Assembly (NCBI RefSeq): GCF_018143015.1
Contig: NC_054747.1
Span: 31,723,733 to 31,787,732 of the forward strand
Reading direction: 5' to 3'
DNA: 64,000 nt
Source: Lytechinus variegatus
Lineage: Eukaryota > Echinodermata > Echinoidea > Temnopleuroida > Toxopneustidae
In this document: piece by piece, positions 49,753 to 63,440 of the stretch
How positions within the stretch are numbered: position 1 is the first letter of the stretch
Layout: each line of letters starts with the position of its first letter
Notes under the pieces: generated by a model
Databases searched by the model: none
What the model saw: only the letters and a program-made list of their open reading frames with translations
Told to the model about the DNA's origin: nothing
Made by a program: the position numbers and the translations under genes

Positions 49753-51614
49753 CTAGAATTTTAATTCGTCTTACGGACGAATTAGGTGATCTGTCTGTGA
49801 ATCTTATGATCATGATCACGATCTAATTTTGTTATCATGATATGTCAATGCAGATCAATATGACCATAATGATGATAGGGTAGTTTTATTCATGAAAAGA
49901 CATGTTGAATACTGTTGAACGACACTGAAAAAGAAGGTTGTATAAACAGATCTTCTTATTCTAAGAAATGTAAATTCCAATTTTGCAAGTGACGACACGA
50001 ATTAGTGAGCACAGTGTTGACGAAACGCTAGAAATAAATGTTGAATCCAGTTTTGAAAAATTTAAATCAAGATCCATGGACCAGTTTCCAATTTTTGTCA
50101 AAGGACTTTTCATTTCTTATATAATGATAGGTAGATTTCATTGCAAGATATGCCAGAATACCTTACATAGTAGGATTGAGAAATTGCATAGACCAGGTGA
50201 ATAGAATCGCAAAGCAATGAACACTGAAGGAGGTATTAGTTGCATTTCTTCTTGGAATGCGTTAGCATGTTCATTTAACAATACTTGGCCAACTGTGACA
50301 TGCCAGTTGCTAGTGCACGCATTATTGTTTGCATGTATGTAATGAAACACACCATTCAAAAGAATAATCAAGACATCAGGGTTGTTACTAATGTCTCATT
50401 AAATATAAAACAATCATGTCATTTTAGTACGAATGAACTTCTTCTTATCATGCACAGAATGGAAATCTGAACTGGCTTGTAAGGGTTACACGCAATATGA
50501 GAAAAAATTCATAAATAAAAAAATAGATCCTGATGGGTTTCGAACCAGGGTCCCTTGCATTAGAAGGCAGAGCACTTACCATCAGACCATAGTAACTTCC
50601 ATACACTTGCAAGGCAACGATAAAATATAACCTCAAATTGAATTTTTCAAGTGAAAGTTTTATCATAATAATATACTTCTATACATTGCTAATATTCATG
50701 ATGATCTCCTGCTCAAATTGATAAAAAATGTACATAATATGGAAGAATACATAACCAACTACAATATGTCGAAAACCGGGCGAAAAACGACCAATGATTA
50801 CGGAGTTATAGTCATATTTGCAAAATTATTGAAACGTAATAAAACAAAAATTGAAATTTTAGTTTTTACGCCAATTTGATGACGTTATGATAAAATTTAT
50901 TGTCAGATGTGACATGAAATTACATCTACTAGTCCTACTCTATCCAAATATAAAAGAAAATGTGGGGGTCAACGGACTATCTGAAGAGTTATATAGAATT
51001 ATGTAAAAGCATGTTTTTGCACATTTTTGGCCTATTGTGAACGCGCGCTTGCGCGCGTAATTCAAACTTTGACGGATGCGCATTCCTTTATTACTGGTCG
51101 TAGAAGGTCGGTTAAGGTATCAAATTATTGGAAATTTCATAAAGAATGCATTGATGTAAAATTAAGTGCAGTTTTACGTTGCGTAAGGACGTTACGCGCG
51201 TAAACGCGCGCGAAAACCTGTGAGCGCGCAAATTCCTGAAATGCTTAGAATGACCTGATTCGTACTCTACTTTGATCAAAAAGTGATTTTGAGCATTTTA
51301 AAATTTTGACGCGCGCGTACATGCGCGTCGTGACCTGTAAAATGACCTTTGATGACATGGACAGTTGACCCTTGATCTGAAGTTAATTTGATGTTAATAT
51401 TGTTAATTTTTGATGATTGATAATGGAGATATTGTTGATAATGTGATTTTACAAAATGGCGCGTAGATGACGTCACGATGACCGTTTGACGGTAAACTTG
51501 TTTCGTACACATCGCATGATAACTGTCCACATTTGATAATATTTTGATGAAAATTGATTGAATAGTTTTGATGATTTTGGTGGAACAAGAAAAGGGTGGA
51601 AAAAGAAAAATAAA
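49753..51614 (-). mobile_element. array C unit 2
   Basis: It has the same plan as unit 1 (1.86 kb). The tRNA-like cassette at 50527-50598 is the most altered in the array (loss of a base in GGCAGAGCACTTACC, TTAGAAGG for TTACAAGG). There is no 5' palindrome. Confidence 0.65.
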
Positions 51615-53556
51615 CTAGAATTTTAATTCGTCTTACGGACGAATTAGGTGATCTGTCTGTGAATCTCATGATTATGATCTATTTTTTATAATGATCACCA
51701 TGTCAATGCAGATCAATATGAGCATCATGATATTAAGCGCAGTTTTATTAATGAAAGGACATGTTGAATACTGTTGAAAGACATTATTTGAAAGAAAAGG
51801 TTGTAAAAAAAACTTGCTTTTCTAAAAAATGACAATTCAAATTTAGCAAGTGATAACACGAAATAGTGAGCAGTGGTGATGAAAGCAAGAATCTAGAATC
51901 CAGTTTTGAAAAATTTAAATCAGTATCCATAGACTAGATTTTTGGTTACCTCATGAACAATCATGACCAAATGACCTTTCATTTCTTACATTACGATAGG
52001 TAGATTTCATTGCAAGATATTATGCAAGCATGTCTTACATAGCAGGATGGAGAAATTGCATAGACCAAGTGAATAGAAAGCAAAGCAATGAACACTGATG
52101 GAGGTATTTGGAATGCGTTCAGCATGTTCTTATAACAATACTTGGCCAACTGTGAAATACCAGTTGCTAGTACACGCATTGTTGTTTTTATGCGTGTATT
52201 GAAACGCACAATTCAAAAGAAAAATCAAGACATCAAGGTTGTTGCTAATATCTCATTAAATATAAAACAATCATGTCACTTTAGTACAAATGAACTTCTT
52301 ATCATGCGCAGAATGGAACCACAAACTGGCTTATGGGGGTTACACGCAAAATGAGACAAATTTAATAAATGAAAAAAAAAATAGATCCTGATGGGTTTTG
52401 ATCCAGGGACCGTCGCATTACAAGGCAGATGCACTAACCATTCGACCACAGTAACTGCCATACACTTGCAAGACAACGATGAAATATAACCTCAAATTGA
52501 ATTTTTCAAATGCAAGTTTTATCATAATGATATACTTTTATACATTGTTAATATTTATGATGATCTCTTGCTTAAAATGATAAGATTGTAAAATAATTTG
52601 GAAGAATATAAAACCAGCTACAATATGTAGAAAACCGGGCCCAAAACGACCAATGATTACGGAGTTATAGTCATATTTCCAAAATTATTAAAACGTCATA
52701 AAACAAAAATGGAAAATTTTAGTTCTGACGAAAATTTGATGACGTTATGATAAAATTTATTGTCAAATGTGACATGAAATCACATCTACAAGTCCTATTC
52801 TATCCGAATATAAAAGAAAATTTGGGGGTCAACGGACTATCTGAAGAGTTATATAGAATTTTGTAAAAGCATGTTTTTGCACATATTTGGCCTATTGTGA
52901 ACGCGCGCTTGCGCGCGTAATTCAAACTTTGACGGAGGCGCATTCCTTTATTACTGGTCGTAGAAGGTCGGTTAAGGTATCAACTTATTGGGAATTTCAT
53001 AAAGAATGCATTGATGTAAAATAAAGTGCAGTTGTGTGTTGCGTAAGGACGTTACGCGCGTAAACGCGCGCGAAAACCTGTGAGCGCGCAAATTCCTGAA
53101 ATGCTTAGAATGACCTGAAACGTACTCTACTTTGATCAAAAAGTGATTTTGAGCATTTTAAAATTTTGACGCGCGCGTACATGCGCGTCGTGACCTGTAA
53201 ATGACCTTTGATGACATGGACAGTTGACCTTTGATCTGAAGTTAATTTGATGTTAATATTGTTAATTTTTGATGATTGATAATGGAGATATTGTTGATAA
53301 TGTGATTTTACAAAATGGCGCGTAGATGACGTCACGATGACCATTTGACGTTGAACTTGTTTCGTACACATCGTATGATAACTGTCCATAATTGATAATA
53401 TTTTGATGAAAATTGATTGAATAGTTTTGATGATTTTGGTGGAACAAGAAAAGGGTGGAAAAAGAAAAATAAATAAAAAGAATAAATAAAGAAATAAATA
53501 AAAAAGAAAATTCGTAGAAACACAAGAGGTGATCTGTCAATTGACAGATCACCTAA
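51615..53556 (-). mobile_element. array C unit 3, with 5' palindrome
   Basis: It has the same plan (1.94 kb). The tRNA-like cassette is at about 52382-52457. The subfamily segment has a deletion (GGAGGTATTTGGAATGCG, near 52100) absent from most other units. The 5' end carries AATAAATAAAAAGAATAAAT spacers and the palindrome AGGTGATCTGTCAA/TTGACAGATCACCT at 53529-53556, directly against the next CTAG. Confidence 0.65.
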
Positions 53557-55525
53557 CTAGAATTTTAATTCGTCTTACGGACGAATTAGGTGATCTGTCT
53601 GTGAATCTCATGATCACGATCACGATCTATTTTTTTAATCATGATCATCATTTCAATGCAGATCAATATGAATATCATCACAATAAACGTAGTTTTATCA
53701 ATGAAAGGACCTGTTAAATACTGTTGAAAGACATTAAAATAAAAGGTTGTATAAATCTTGTTTTTCTAAAGAATGTCAATTCCAATTTAGCAAGTAATAA
53801 CACGAAATAGTGAGCATAGTGTTGACGAAAGCAAGATTCTAGAATCCAGTTTTGAAAAAAAATTAAACCAGTATACATTGACCAGTATTTAGTTGCCTCA
53901 TGAGCAGTAATGACTAAATGACATTTAATTTCTTACATTACGATATGTAGATTTCATTGCAAGATATTATACAAGCATGCCTTACAGAGCAGGTTGGAGC
54001 AATTGCATAGACCAGGTGAATAGAATAGCAAAGCAATGAACACTGACGGAGGCATTTGTTGCATTTCTTTCTGGAATGCAGCGTTAGCCGTGTTCTTATA
54101 ACAATACATAGCCAACTCTGAAACACCAGTTGCTAGTACACGCATTGTTGTTTTTTGCATGTATTGAATCGCACAATCTAAAAGAATAATCAAGACATCA
54201 AGGTTATTACTAATATTTCATTAAATATAAAACAATCATGTCACTTTAGTACCAATGAACTTTTTCTTATCATTTGCAGAATGAACCCCAAACTGGCTTA
54301 TAGGGTTTACACGCAAAATGAGACAAAATTTAATTTAAAAAAAATAATAGATGCTGATGGGTTTCGATCCAGGGACCCTCGCATTACAAGGCAGATGCAC
54401 TAACCATCAGACCATAGTAACTGCCATACACTTGCAAGGCAACGATAAAATATAACCTCAAATTGAATTTTTAAGGTGAAACTTTTATCATAAATTATAC
54501 TTCTATACATTGTTAATATTTATGATGATCTCCTGCTCAAAATGATAGAAATGTAACATAATTTGGAAGAATATATAATTAACTACAATATGTCGAAAAC
54601 CGGGCCAAAAACGACCAATGATTACGGAGTTATAGTCATATTTCCAAAATTATTAAAACGTCAAAAAACAAAATTGGAAAATTTTAGTTCTGACGAAAAT
54701 TTGATGACGTTATGATAAAATTTATTGTCAAATGTGACATGAAATCACATCTACAAGTCCTATTCTATCCGAATATAAAAGAAAATTTGGGGGTCAACGG
54801 ACTATCTGAAGAGTTATATAGAATTTTGTAAAAGCATGTTTTTGCACATTTTTGGCCTATTGTGAACGCGCGCTTGCGCGCGTAATTCAAACTTTGACGG
54901 AGGCGCATTCCTTTATTACTGGTCGTAGAAGGTCGGTTAAGGTATCAAATTATTGGGAATTTTATAAAGAATGCATAGATGTAAAATAAAGTGCAGTTGT
55001 GCATTGCGTAAGGATGTTACGCGCGTAAACGCGCGCGAAAACCTGTGAGCGCGCAAATTCCTGAAATGCTTAGAATGACCTGAAACGTACTCTACTTTGA
55101 TCAAAAAGTGATTTTGAGCATTTTAAAATTTTGACGCGCGCGTACATGCGCGTCGTGACCTGTAAATGACCTTTGATGACATGGACAGTTGACCCTTGAT
55201 CTGAAGTTAATTTGCTGTTAATATTGTTAATTTTTGATGATTGATAATGGAGATATTGTTGATAATGTGATTTTACAAAATGGCGCGTAGATGACGTCAC
55301 GATGACCATTTGACGTTGAACTTGTTTCGTACACATCGTATGATAACTGTCCATAATTGATAATATTTTGATGAAAATTGATTGAATAGTTTTGATGATT
55401 TTGGTGGAACAAGAAAAGGGTGGAAAAAGAAAAATAAATAAAAAGAATAAATAAATAAAGAAATAAATAAAAAAGAAAATTCGTAGAAACACAAGAGGTG
55501 ATCTGTCAATTGACAGATCACCTAA
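53557..55525 (-). mobile_element. array C unit 4, with 5' palindrome
   Basis: It is 1.97 kb, with the tRNA-like cassette at about 54346-54424. Private variants (TAGGGTTTACACGC at 54302, AAGGATGTTACGCG at 55010) are shared only with the inverted unit at 59604-61569, identifying the pair as a recent inverted duplicate. The palindrome is at 55498-55525. Confidence 0.7.
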
Positions 55526-57509
55526 CTAGAATTTTAATTCGTCTTACGGACGAATTAGGTGATCTGTCTGTGAATCTCATGATCACGATCACGATCTATT
55601 TTTTTAATCATGATCATCATTTCAATGCAGATCAATATGAATATCATCACAATAAACGTAGTTTTATCAATGAAAGGACCTGTTAAATACTGTTGAAAAA
55701 CATTAAAATAAAAGGTTTTATAAATCTTGTTTTTCTAAAGAATGTCAATTCCAATTTAGCAAGTAATAACACGAAATAGTGAGCATAGTGTTGACGAAAG
55801 CAAGATTCTAGAATCCAGTTTTGAAAAAAAAAATTAAACCAGTATGCATTGACCAGTATTTAGTTGCCTCATGAGCAGTAATGACTAAATGACATTTAAT
55901 TTCTTACATGACGATATGTAGATTTCATTGCAAGATATTATACAAGCATGCCTTACATAGCAGGTTGGAGCAATTGCATAGACCAGGTGAATAGAATAGC
56001 AAAGCAATGAACACTGACGGAGGCATTTGTTGCATTTCTTTCTGGAGTGCAGCGTTAGCCGTGTTCTTATAACAATACATAGCCAACTCTGAAACACCAG
56101 TTGCTAGTACACGCATTGTTGATTTTTTGCATGTATTGAATCGCACAATCTAAAAGAATAATCAAGACATGAAGGTTGTTACTAATATCTCATTAAATAT
56201 AAAACAATCATGTCACTTTAGTACCAATGAACTTTTTCTTATCATTTGCAGAATGAACCCCAAACTGGCTTATAGGGGTTACACGCAAAATGAGACAAAA
56301 TTTAATTAAAAAAAATAATAGATGCTGATGGGTTTCGATCCAGGGACCCTCGCATTACAAGGCAGATGCACTAACCATCAGACCATAGTAACTGCCATAC
56401 ACTTGCAAGGCAACGATAAAATATAACCTCAAATTGTATTTTTAAGGTGAAAGTTTTATCATAAATTATACTTCTATACATTGTTAATATTTATGATGAT
56501 CTCCTGCTCAAAATGATAAAAATGTAACATAATTTGGAAGAATATATAACCAACTACAATATGTCGAAAACCGGGCCAAAAACGACCAATGATTACGGAG
56601 TTATAGTCATATTTCCAAAATTATTAAAACGTCATAAAACAAAAATGGAAAATTTTAGTTCTGACGAAAATTTGATGACGTTATGATAAAATTTATTGTC
56701 ACATGTAACATGAAATCACATCTACAAGTCCTATTCTATCCGAATATAAAAGAAAATTTGGGGGGTCAACGGACTATCTGAAGAGCTATATAGAATTTTG
56801 TAAAAGCATGTTTTTGCACATTTTTGGCCTATTGTGAACGCGCGCTTGCGCGCGTAATTCAAACTTTGACGGAAGCGCATTCCTTTATTACTGCTCGTAG
56901 AAGGTCGGTTAAGGTATCAAATTATTGAGAATTTCATAAAAAATGCATTGATGTAAAATAAAGTGCAGTTGTGCGTTGCGTAAGGACGTTACGCGCGTAA
57001 ACGCGCGCGAAAACCTGTGAGCGCGCAAATTCCTGAAATGCTTAGAATGACCTGATTCGTACTCTACTTTGATCAAAAAGTGATTTTGAGCATTTTAAAA
57101 TTTTGACGCGCGCGTACATGCGTGTCGTGACCTGTACATGACCTTTGATGACATGGACAGTTGACCCTTGATCTGAAGTTAATTTGATGTTAATATTGTT
57201 AATTTTTGATGATTGATAATGGAGAAATTGTTGATAATGTGATTTTACAAAATGGCGCGTAGATGACGTCACGATGACCATTTGACGTTGAACTTGTTTC
57301 GTACACATTGTATGATAACTGTCCATAATTGATAATATTTTGATGAAAATTGATTGAATAGTTTTGATGATTTTGGTGGAACAAGAAAAGGGTGGAAAAA
57401 GAAAAATAAATAAAAAGAATAAAGAAATAAATAAAAAAGAAAATTCGTAGAAACACAAGAGGTGATCTGTCAATAATTGACAGATCACCTAATAAAAAGA
57501 ATAAAGAAA
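55526..57509 (-). mobile_element. array C unit 5, with 5' palindrome
   Basis: It is 1.98 kb, with the tRNA-like cassette at about 56320-56397. The palindrome at 57461-57490 has the longer centre (CAATAATTG) and is followed by AATAAAAAGAATAAAGAAA before the next CTAG. Confidence 0.65.
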
Positions 57510-59200
57510 CTAGAATTTTAATTCGTCTTACGGACGAATTAGGTGATCTGTCTGTGAATCTCATGATCACGATCACGATATATTTTTTTTAATCATGATC
57601 ATCATTTCAATGCAGATCAAAAAAATTTAAACCAGTATACATTGACCAGTATTTAGTTGCCTCATGAGCAGTAATGACTAAATGACATTTAATTTCTTAC
57701 ATTACGATATGTAGATTTCATTGCAAGATATTATACAAGCATGCCTTACAGAGCAGGTTGGAGCAATTGCATAGACCAGGTGAATAGAATAGCAAAGCAA
57801 TGAACACTGACGGAGGCATTTGTTGCATTTCTTTCTGGAATGCAGCGTTAGCCGTGTTCTTATAACAATACATAGCCAACTCTGAAACACCAGTTGCTAG
57901 TACACGCATTGTTGTTTTTTGCATGTATTGAATCGCACAATCTAAAAGAATAATCAAGACATCAAGGTTATTACTAATATTTCATTAAATATAAAACAAT
58001 CATGTCACTTTAGTACCAATGAACTTTTTCTTATCATTTGCAGAATGAACCCCAAACTGGCTTATAGGGGTTACACGCAAAATGAGACAAAATTTAATAA
58101 AAAAAATAATAGGTGCTGATGGGTTTCGATCCAGGGACCCTCGCATTACAAGGCAGATGCACTAACCATCAGACCATAGTAACTGCCATACACTTGCAAG
58201 GCAACGATAAAATATAACCTCAAATTGTATTTTCAAGGTGAAAGTTTTATCATAAATTATACTTCTATACATTGTTAATATTTATGATGATCTCCTGCTC
58301 AAAATGATAGAAATGTAACATAATTTGGAAGAATATATAACCAACTACAATATGTCGAAAACCGGGCCAAAAACGACCAATGATTACGGAGTTATAGTCA
58401 TATTTCCAAAATTATTAAAACGTCATAAAACAAAAATGGAAAATTTTAGTTCTGACGAAAATTTGATGACGTTATGATAAAATTTATTGTCACATGTAAC
58501 ATGAAATCACATCTACAAGTCCTATTCTATCCGAATATAAAAGAAAATTTGGGGGTCAACGGACTATCTGAAGAGTTATATAGAATTTTGTAAAAGCATG
58601 TTTTTGCACATTTTTGGCCTATTGTGAACGCGCGCTTGCGCGCGTAATTCAAACTTTGTCGGAGGCGCATTCCTTTATTACTGGTCGTAGAAGGTCGGTT
58701 AAGGTATCAAATTATTGAGAATTTCATAAAGAATGCATTGATGTAAAATAAAGTGCAGTTGTGCGTTGCGTAAGGACGTTACGCGCGTAAACGCGCGCGA
58801 AAACCTGTGAGCGCGCAAATTCCTGAAATGCTTAGAATGACCTGATTCGTACTCTGCTTTGATCAAAAAGTGATTTTGAGCATTTTAAAATTTTGACGCG
58901 CGCGTACATGCGCGTCGTGACCTGTACATGACCTTTCATGACATGGACAGTTGACCCTTGATCTGAAGTTAATTTGATGTTAATAATGTTCATTTTTGAT
59001 GATTGATAATGGAGATATTGTTGATAATGTGATTTTACAAAATGGCGCGTAGATGACGTCACGATGACCATTTGACGTTGAACTTGTTTCGTACACATCG
59101 TATGATAACTGTCCATAATTGATAACATTTTGATGAAAATTGATTGATTAGTTTTGATGATTTTGGTGGAACAAGAAAAGGGTGGAAAAAGAAAAATAAA
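57510..59200 (-). mobile_element. array C unit 6, internally deleted
   Basis: It is 1.69 kb. About 270 bp of the subfamily segment are missing at about 57620 (GCAGATCAAAAAAATTTAAACC joins sequence normally further in). The tRNA-like cassette is at about 58107-58185. It ends GAAAAATAAA against CTAG at 59201 without a palindrome. Confidence 0.65.
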
Positions 59201-59374
59201 CTAGAATTTTAATTCGTCTTACGGACGAATTAGGTGATCTGTCTGTAAATTTCATGATTATGATCTATTTTTTTATAATGATCACCATGTCAATGCAGAT
59301 CAATATGAGCATCATCATATAAAGAGCAGTTTTATTAATGAAAGGACATGTTTAATACTTTTGAAATACATTAT
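59201..59374 (-). mobile_element. array C unit 7, cut at the inversion point
   Basis: CTAG, hairpin and the first 170 bp of the subfamily segment are present. The unit ends at about 59374 within the stretch that reads GACATTATTTGAAAGA in unit 2 (51780-51795), where the array switches to the opposite orientation. Confidence 0.7.
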
Positions 59375-59375
59375 T

Positions 59376-59631
59376 AGGTGATCTGTCAATTATTGACAGA
59401 TCACCTCTTGTGTTTCTACGAATTTTCTTTTTTATTTATTTCTTTATTCTTTTTATTAGGTGATCTGTCAATTATTGACAGATCACCTCTTGTGTTTCTA
59501 CGAATTTTCTTTTTTATTTATTTCTTTATTCTTTTTATTAGGTGATCTGTCAAATTTGACAGATCACCTCTTATGTTTCTACGAATTTTCTTTTTTATTT
59601 ATTAGGTGATCTGTCAATTGACAGATCACCT
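59376..59631 (+). repeat. four palindromic 5'-end subrepeats in tandem
   Basis: Palindromes of type AGGTGATCTGTCA ... TGACAGATCACCT lie at 59376-59406, 59458-59488, 59540-59569 and 59604-59631. They are joined by CTTGTGTTTCTACGAATTTTC and T-rich spacers, giving periods of 82, 82 and 64 bp. Ordinary units have one palindrome or none. Confidence 0.95.
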
Positions 59632-61569
59632 CTTGTGTTTCTACGAATTTTCTTTTTTATTTATTTCTTTATTTATTTATTCTTTTTATTTATTTTTCTT
59701 TTTCCACCCTTTTCTTGTTCCACCAAAATCATCAAAACTATTCAATCAATTTTCATCAAAATATTATCAATTATGGACAGTTATCATACGATGTGTACGA
59801 AACAAGTTCAACGTCAAATGGTCATCGTGACGTCATCTACGCGCCATTTTGTAAAATCACATTATCAACAATATCTCCATTATCAATCATCAAAAATTAA
59901 CAATATTAACATCAAATTAACTTCAGATCAAGGGTCAACTGTCCATGTCATCAAAGGTCATTTACAGGTCACGACGCGCATGTACGCGCGCGTCAAAATT
60001 TTAAAATGCTCAAAATCACTTTTTGATCAAAGTAGAGTACGTTTCAGGTCATTCTAAGCATTTCAGGAATTTGCGCGCTCACAGGTTTTCGCGCGCGCTT
60101 ACGCGCGTAACATCCTTACGCAACGCACAACTGCACTTTATTTTACATCTATGCATTCTTTATAAAATCCCAATAATCTGATACCTTAACCGACCTTCTA
60201 CGACCAGTAATAAAGGAATGCGCCTCCGTCAAAGTTTGAATTACGCGCGCAAGCGCGCGTTCACAATAGGCCAAAAATGTGCAAAAACATGCTTTTACAA
60301 AATTCTATATAACTCTTCAGATAGTCCGTTGACCCCCAAATTTTCTTTTATATTCGGATAGAATAGGACTTGTAGATGTGATTTCATGTCACATTTGACA
60401 ATAAATTTTATCATAACGTCATCAAATTTTCGTCAGAACTAAAATTTTCCAATTTTGTTTTTTGACGTTTTAATAATTTTGGAAATATGACTATAACTCC
60501 GTAATCATTGGTCGTTTTTGGCCCGGTTTTCGACATATTGTAGTTAATTATATATTCTTCCAAATTATGTTACATTTCTATCATTTTGAGCAGGAGATCA
60601 TCATAAATATTAACAATGTATAGAAGTATAATTTATGATAAAAGTTTCACCTTAAAAATTCAATTTGAGGTTATATTTTATCGTTGCCTTGCAAGTGTAT
60701 GGCAGTTACTATGGTCTGATGGTTAGTGCATCTGCCTTGTAATGCGAGGGTCCCTGGATCGAACCCATCAGCATCTATTATTTTTTTTTAATTAAATTTT
60801 GTCTCATTTTGCGTGTAAACCCTATAAGCCAGTTTGGGGTTCATTCTGCAAATGATAAGAAAAAGTTCATTGGTACTAAAGTGACATGATTGTTTTATAT
60901 TTAATGAAATATTAGTAATAACCTTGATGTCTTGATTATTCTTTTAGATTGTGCGATTCAATACATGCAAAAAACAACAATGCGTGTACTAGCAACTGGT
61001 GTTTCAGAGTTGGCTATGTATTGTTATAAGAACACGGCTAACGCTGCATTCCAGAAAGAAATGCAACAAATGCCTCCGTCAGTGTTCATTGCTTTGCTAT
61101 TCTATTCACCTGGTCTATGCAATTGCTCCAACCTGCTCTGTAAGGCATGCTTGTATAATATCTTGCAATGAAATCTACATATCGTAATGTAAGAAATTAA
61201 ATGTCATTTAGTCATTACTGCTCATGAGGCAACTAAATACTGGTCAATGTATACTGGTTTAATTTTTTTTCAAAACTGGATTCTAGAATCTTGCTTTCGT
61301 CAACACTATGCTCACTATTTCGTGTTATTACTTGCTAAATTGGAATTGACATTCTTTAGAAAAACAAGATTTATACAACCTTTTATTTTAATGTCTTTCA
61401 ACAGTATTTAACAGGTCCTTTCATTGATAAAACTACGTTTATTGTGATGATATTCATATTGATCTGCATTGAAATGATGATCATGATTAAAAAAAATAGA
61501 TCGTGATCGTGATCATGAGATTCACAGACAGATCACCTAATTCGTCCGTAAGACGAATTAAAATTCTAG
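59604..61569 (+). mobile_element. array C unit in inverted orientation (copy of unit 4)
   Basis: This is the reverse complement of 53557-55525 with very few differences: 5' palindrome at 59604, core, + strand tRNA-like cassette at about 60703-60775, subfamily segment, then hairpin and CTAG at 61566-61569 followed by T. Confidence 0.75.
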
Positions 61570-63440
61570 TTTCTTTATTCTTTTTATTTATTTTTCTTTT
61601 TCCACCCTTTTCTTGTTCCACCAAAATCATCAAAACTAATCAATCAATTTTCATCAAAATGTTATCAATTATGGACAGTTATCATACGATGTGTACGAAA
61701 CAAGTTCAACGTCAAATGGTCATCGTGACGTCATCTACGCGCCATTTTGTAAAATCACATTATCAACAATATCTCCATTATCAATCATCAAAAATTAACA
61801 ATATTAACATCAAATTAACTTCAGATCAAGGGTCAACTGTCCATGTCATCAAAGGTCATTTACAGGTCACGACGCGCATGTACGCGCGCGTCAAAATTTT
61901 AAAATGCTCAAAATCACTTTTTGATCAAAGTAGAGTACGTTTCAGGTCATTCTAAGCATTTCAGGAATTTGCGCGCTCACAGGTTTTCGCGCGCGTTTAC
62001 GCGCGTAACGTCCTTACGCAACGCACAACTGCACTTTATTTTACATCAATGCATTCTTTATAAAATTTCCAATAAGTTGATACCTTAACCGACCTTCTAC
62101 GACCAGTAATAAAGGAATGCGCCTCCGTCAAAGTTTGAATTACGCGCGCAAGCGCGCGTTCACAATAGGCCAAAAATGTGCAAAAACATGCTTTTACAAA
62201 ATTCTATATAACTCTTCAGATAGTCCGTTGACCCCCAAATTTTCTTTTATATTCGGATAGAATAGGACTTGTACATGTGATTTCATGTCACATTTGACAA
62301 TAAATTTTATCATAACGTCATCAAATTTTCGTCAGAACTAAAATTTTCCAATTTTGTTTTTTGACGTTTTAATAATTTTGGAAATATGACTATAACTCCG
62401 TAATCATTGGTCGTTTTTGGCCCGGTTTTCTACATATTGTAGCTGGTTTTACATTCTTCCAAATTATTTTACAATCTTATCATTTTAAGCAAAACATCAT
62501 CATAAATATTAAGAATGTATAAAAGTATATCATTATGATAAAACTTGCACTTGAAAAATTCAATTTGAGGTTATATTTCATCGTTGCCTTGAAAGTGTAT
62601 GGCAGTTACTGTGGTCGAATGGTTAGTGCATCTGCCTTGCAATGCGAGGGTCCCTGGATCGAAACCCATCAGGATCTATTTTTTTTTTTCATTATTAAAT
62701 TTTGTCTCATTTTGCGTGTAACCCCCATAAGCCAGTTTGTGGTTCCATTCTGCGCATGATAAGAAGTTCATTCGTACTAAAGTGACATGATTGTTTTATA
62801 TTTAATGAGATATTAGCAACAACCTTGATGTCTTGATTTTTCTTTTGAATTGTGCGTTTCAATACACGCATAAAAACAACAATGCGTGTACTAGCAACTG
62901 GTATTTCAGAGTTGGCCAAGTATTGTTATAAGAACATGCTGAACGCATTCCAAATACCTCCATCAGTGTTCATTGCTTTGCTTTCTATTCACTTGGTCTA
63001 TGCAATTTCTCCATCCTGCTATGTAGGACATGCTTGCATAATATCTTGCAATGAAATCTACCTATCGTAATGTAAGAAATGAAAGGTCATTTGGTCATGA
63101 TTGTTCATGAGGTAACCAAAAATCTAGTCTATGGATACTGATTTAAATTTTTCAAAACTGGATTCTTGCTTTCATCACCACTGCTCACTATTTCGTGTTA
63201 TCACTTGCTAAATTTGAATTGTCATTCTTTAGAAAAGCAAGTTTTTTTTACAACCTTTTCTTTCAAATAATGTCTTTCAACAGTATTCAACATGTCCTTT
63301 CATTAATAAAACTGCGCTTAATATCATGATGCTCATATTGATCTGCATTGACATGGTGATCATTATATAAAAATAGATCATTATCATGAGGTTGACAGAC
63401 AGATCACCTAATTCGTCCGTAAGACGAATTAAAATTCTAG
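61570..63440 (+). mobile_element. array C unit in inverted orientation, mosaic
   Basis: The tRNA-like cassette (about 62603-62680) and the subfamily segment match unit 3 (same deletion near 62950). The core start (GTTATCAATTATGGACAG, CTAATCAATC) matches unit 6. CTAG is at 63437-63440. Confidence 0.7.

Noticed and set aside
53954..54193. A 79-codon minus-strand frame in array C (MRVLATGVSELAMYCYKN type), also present in other units.
   Set aside because: Other units carry frameshifting indels that change the second half completely (52.0 and 62.9 kb), so there is no sign of protein-level constraint.
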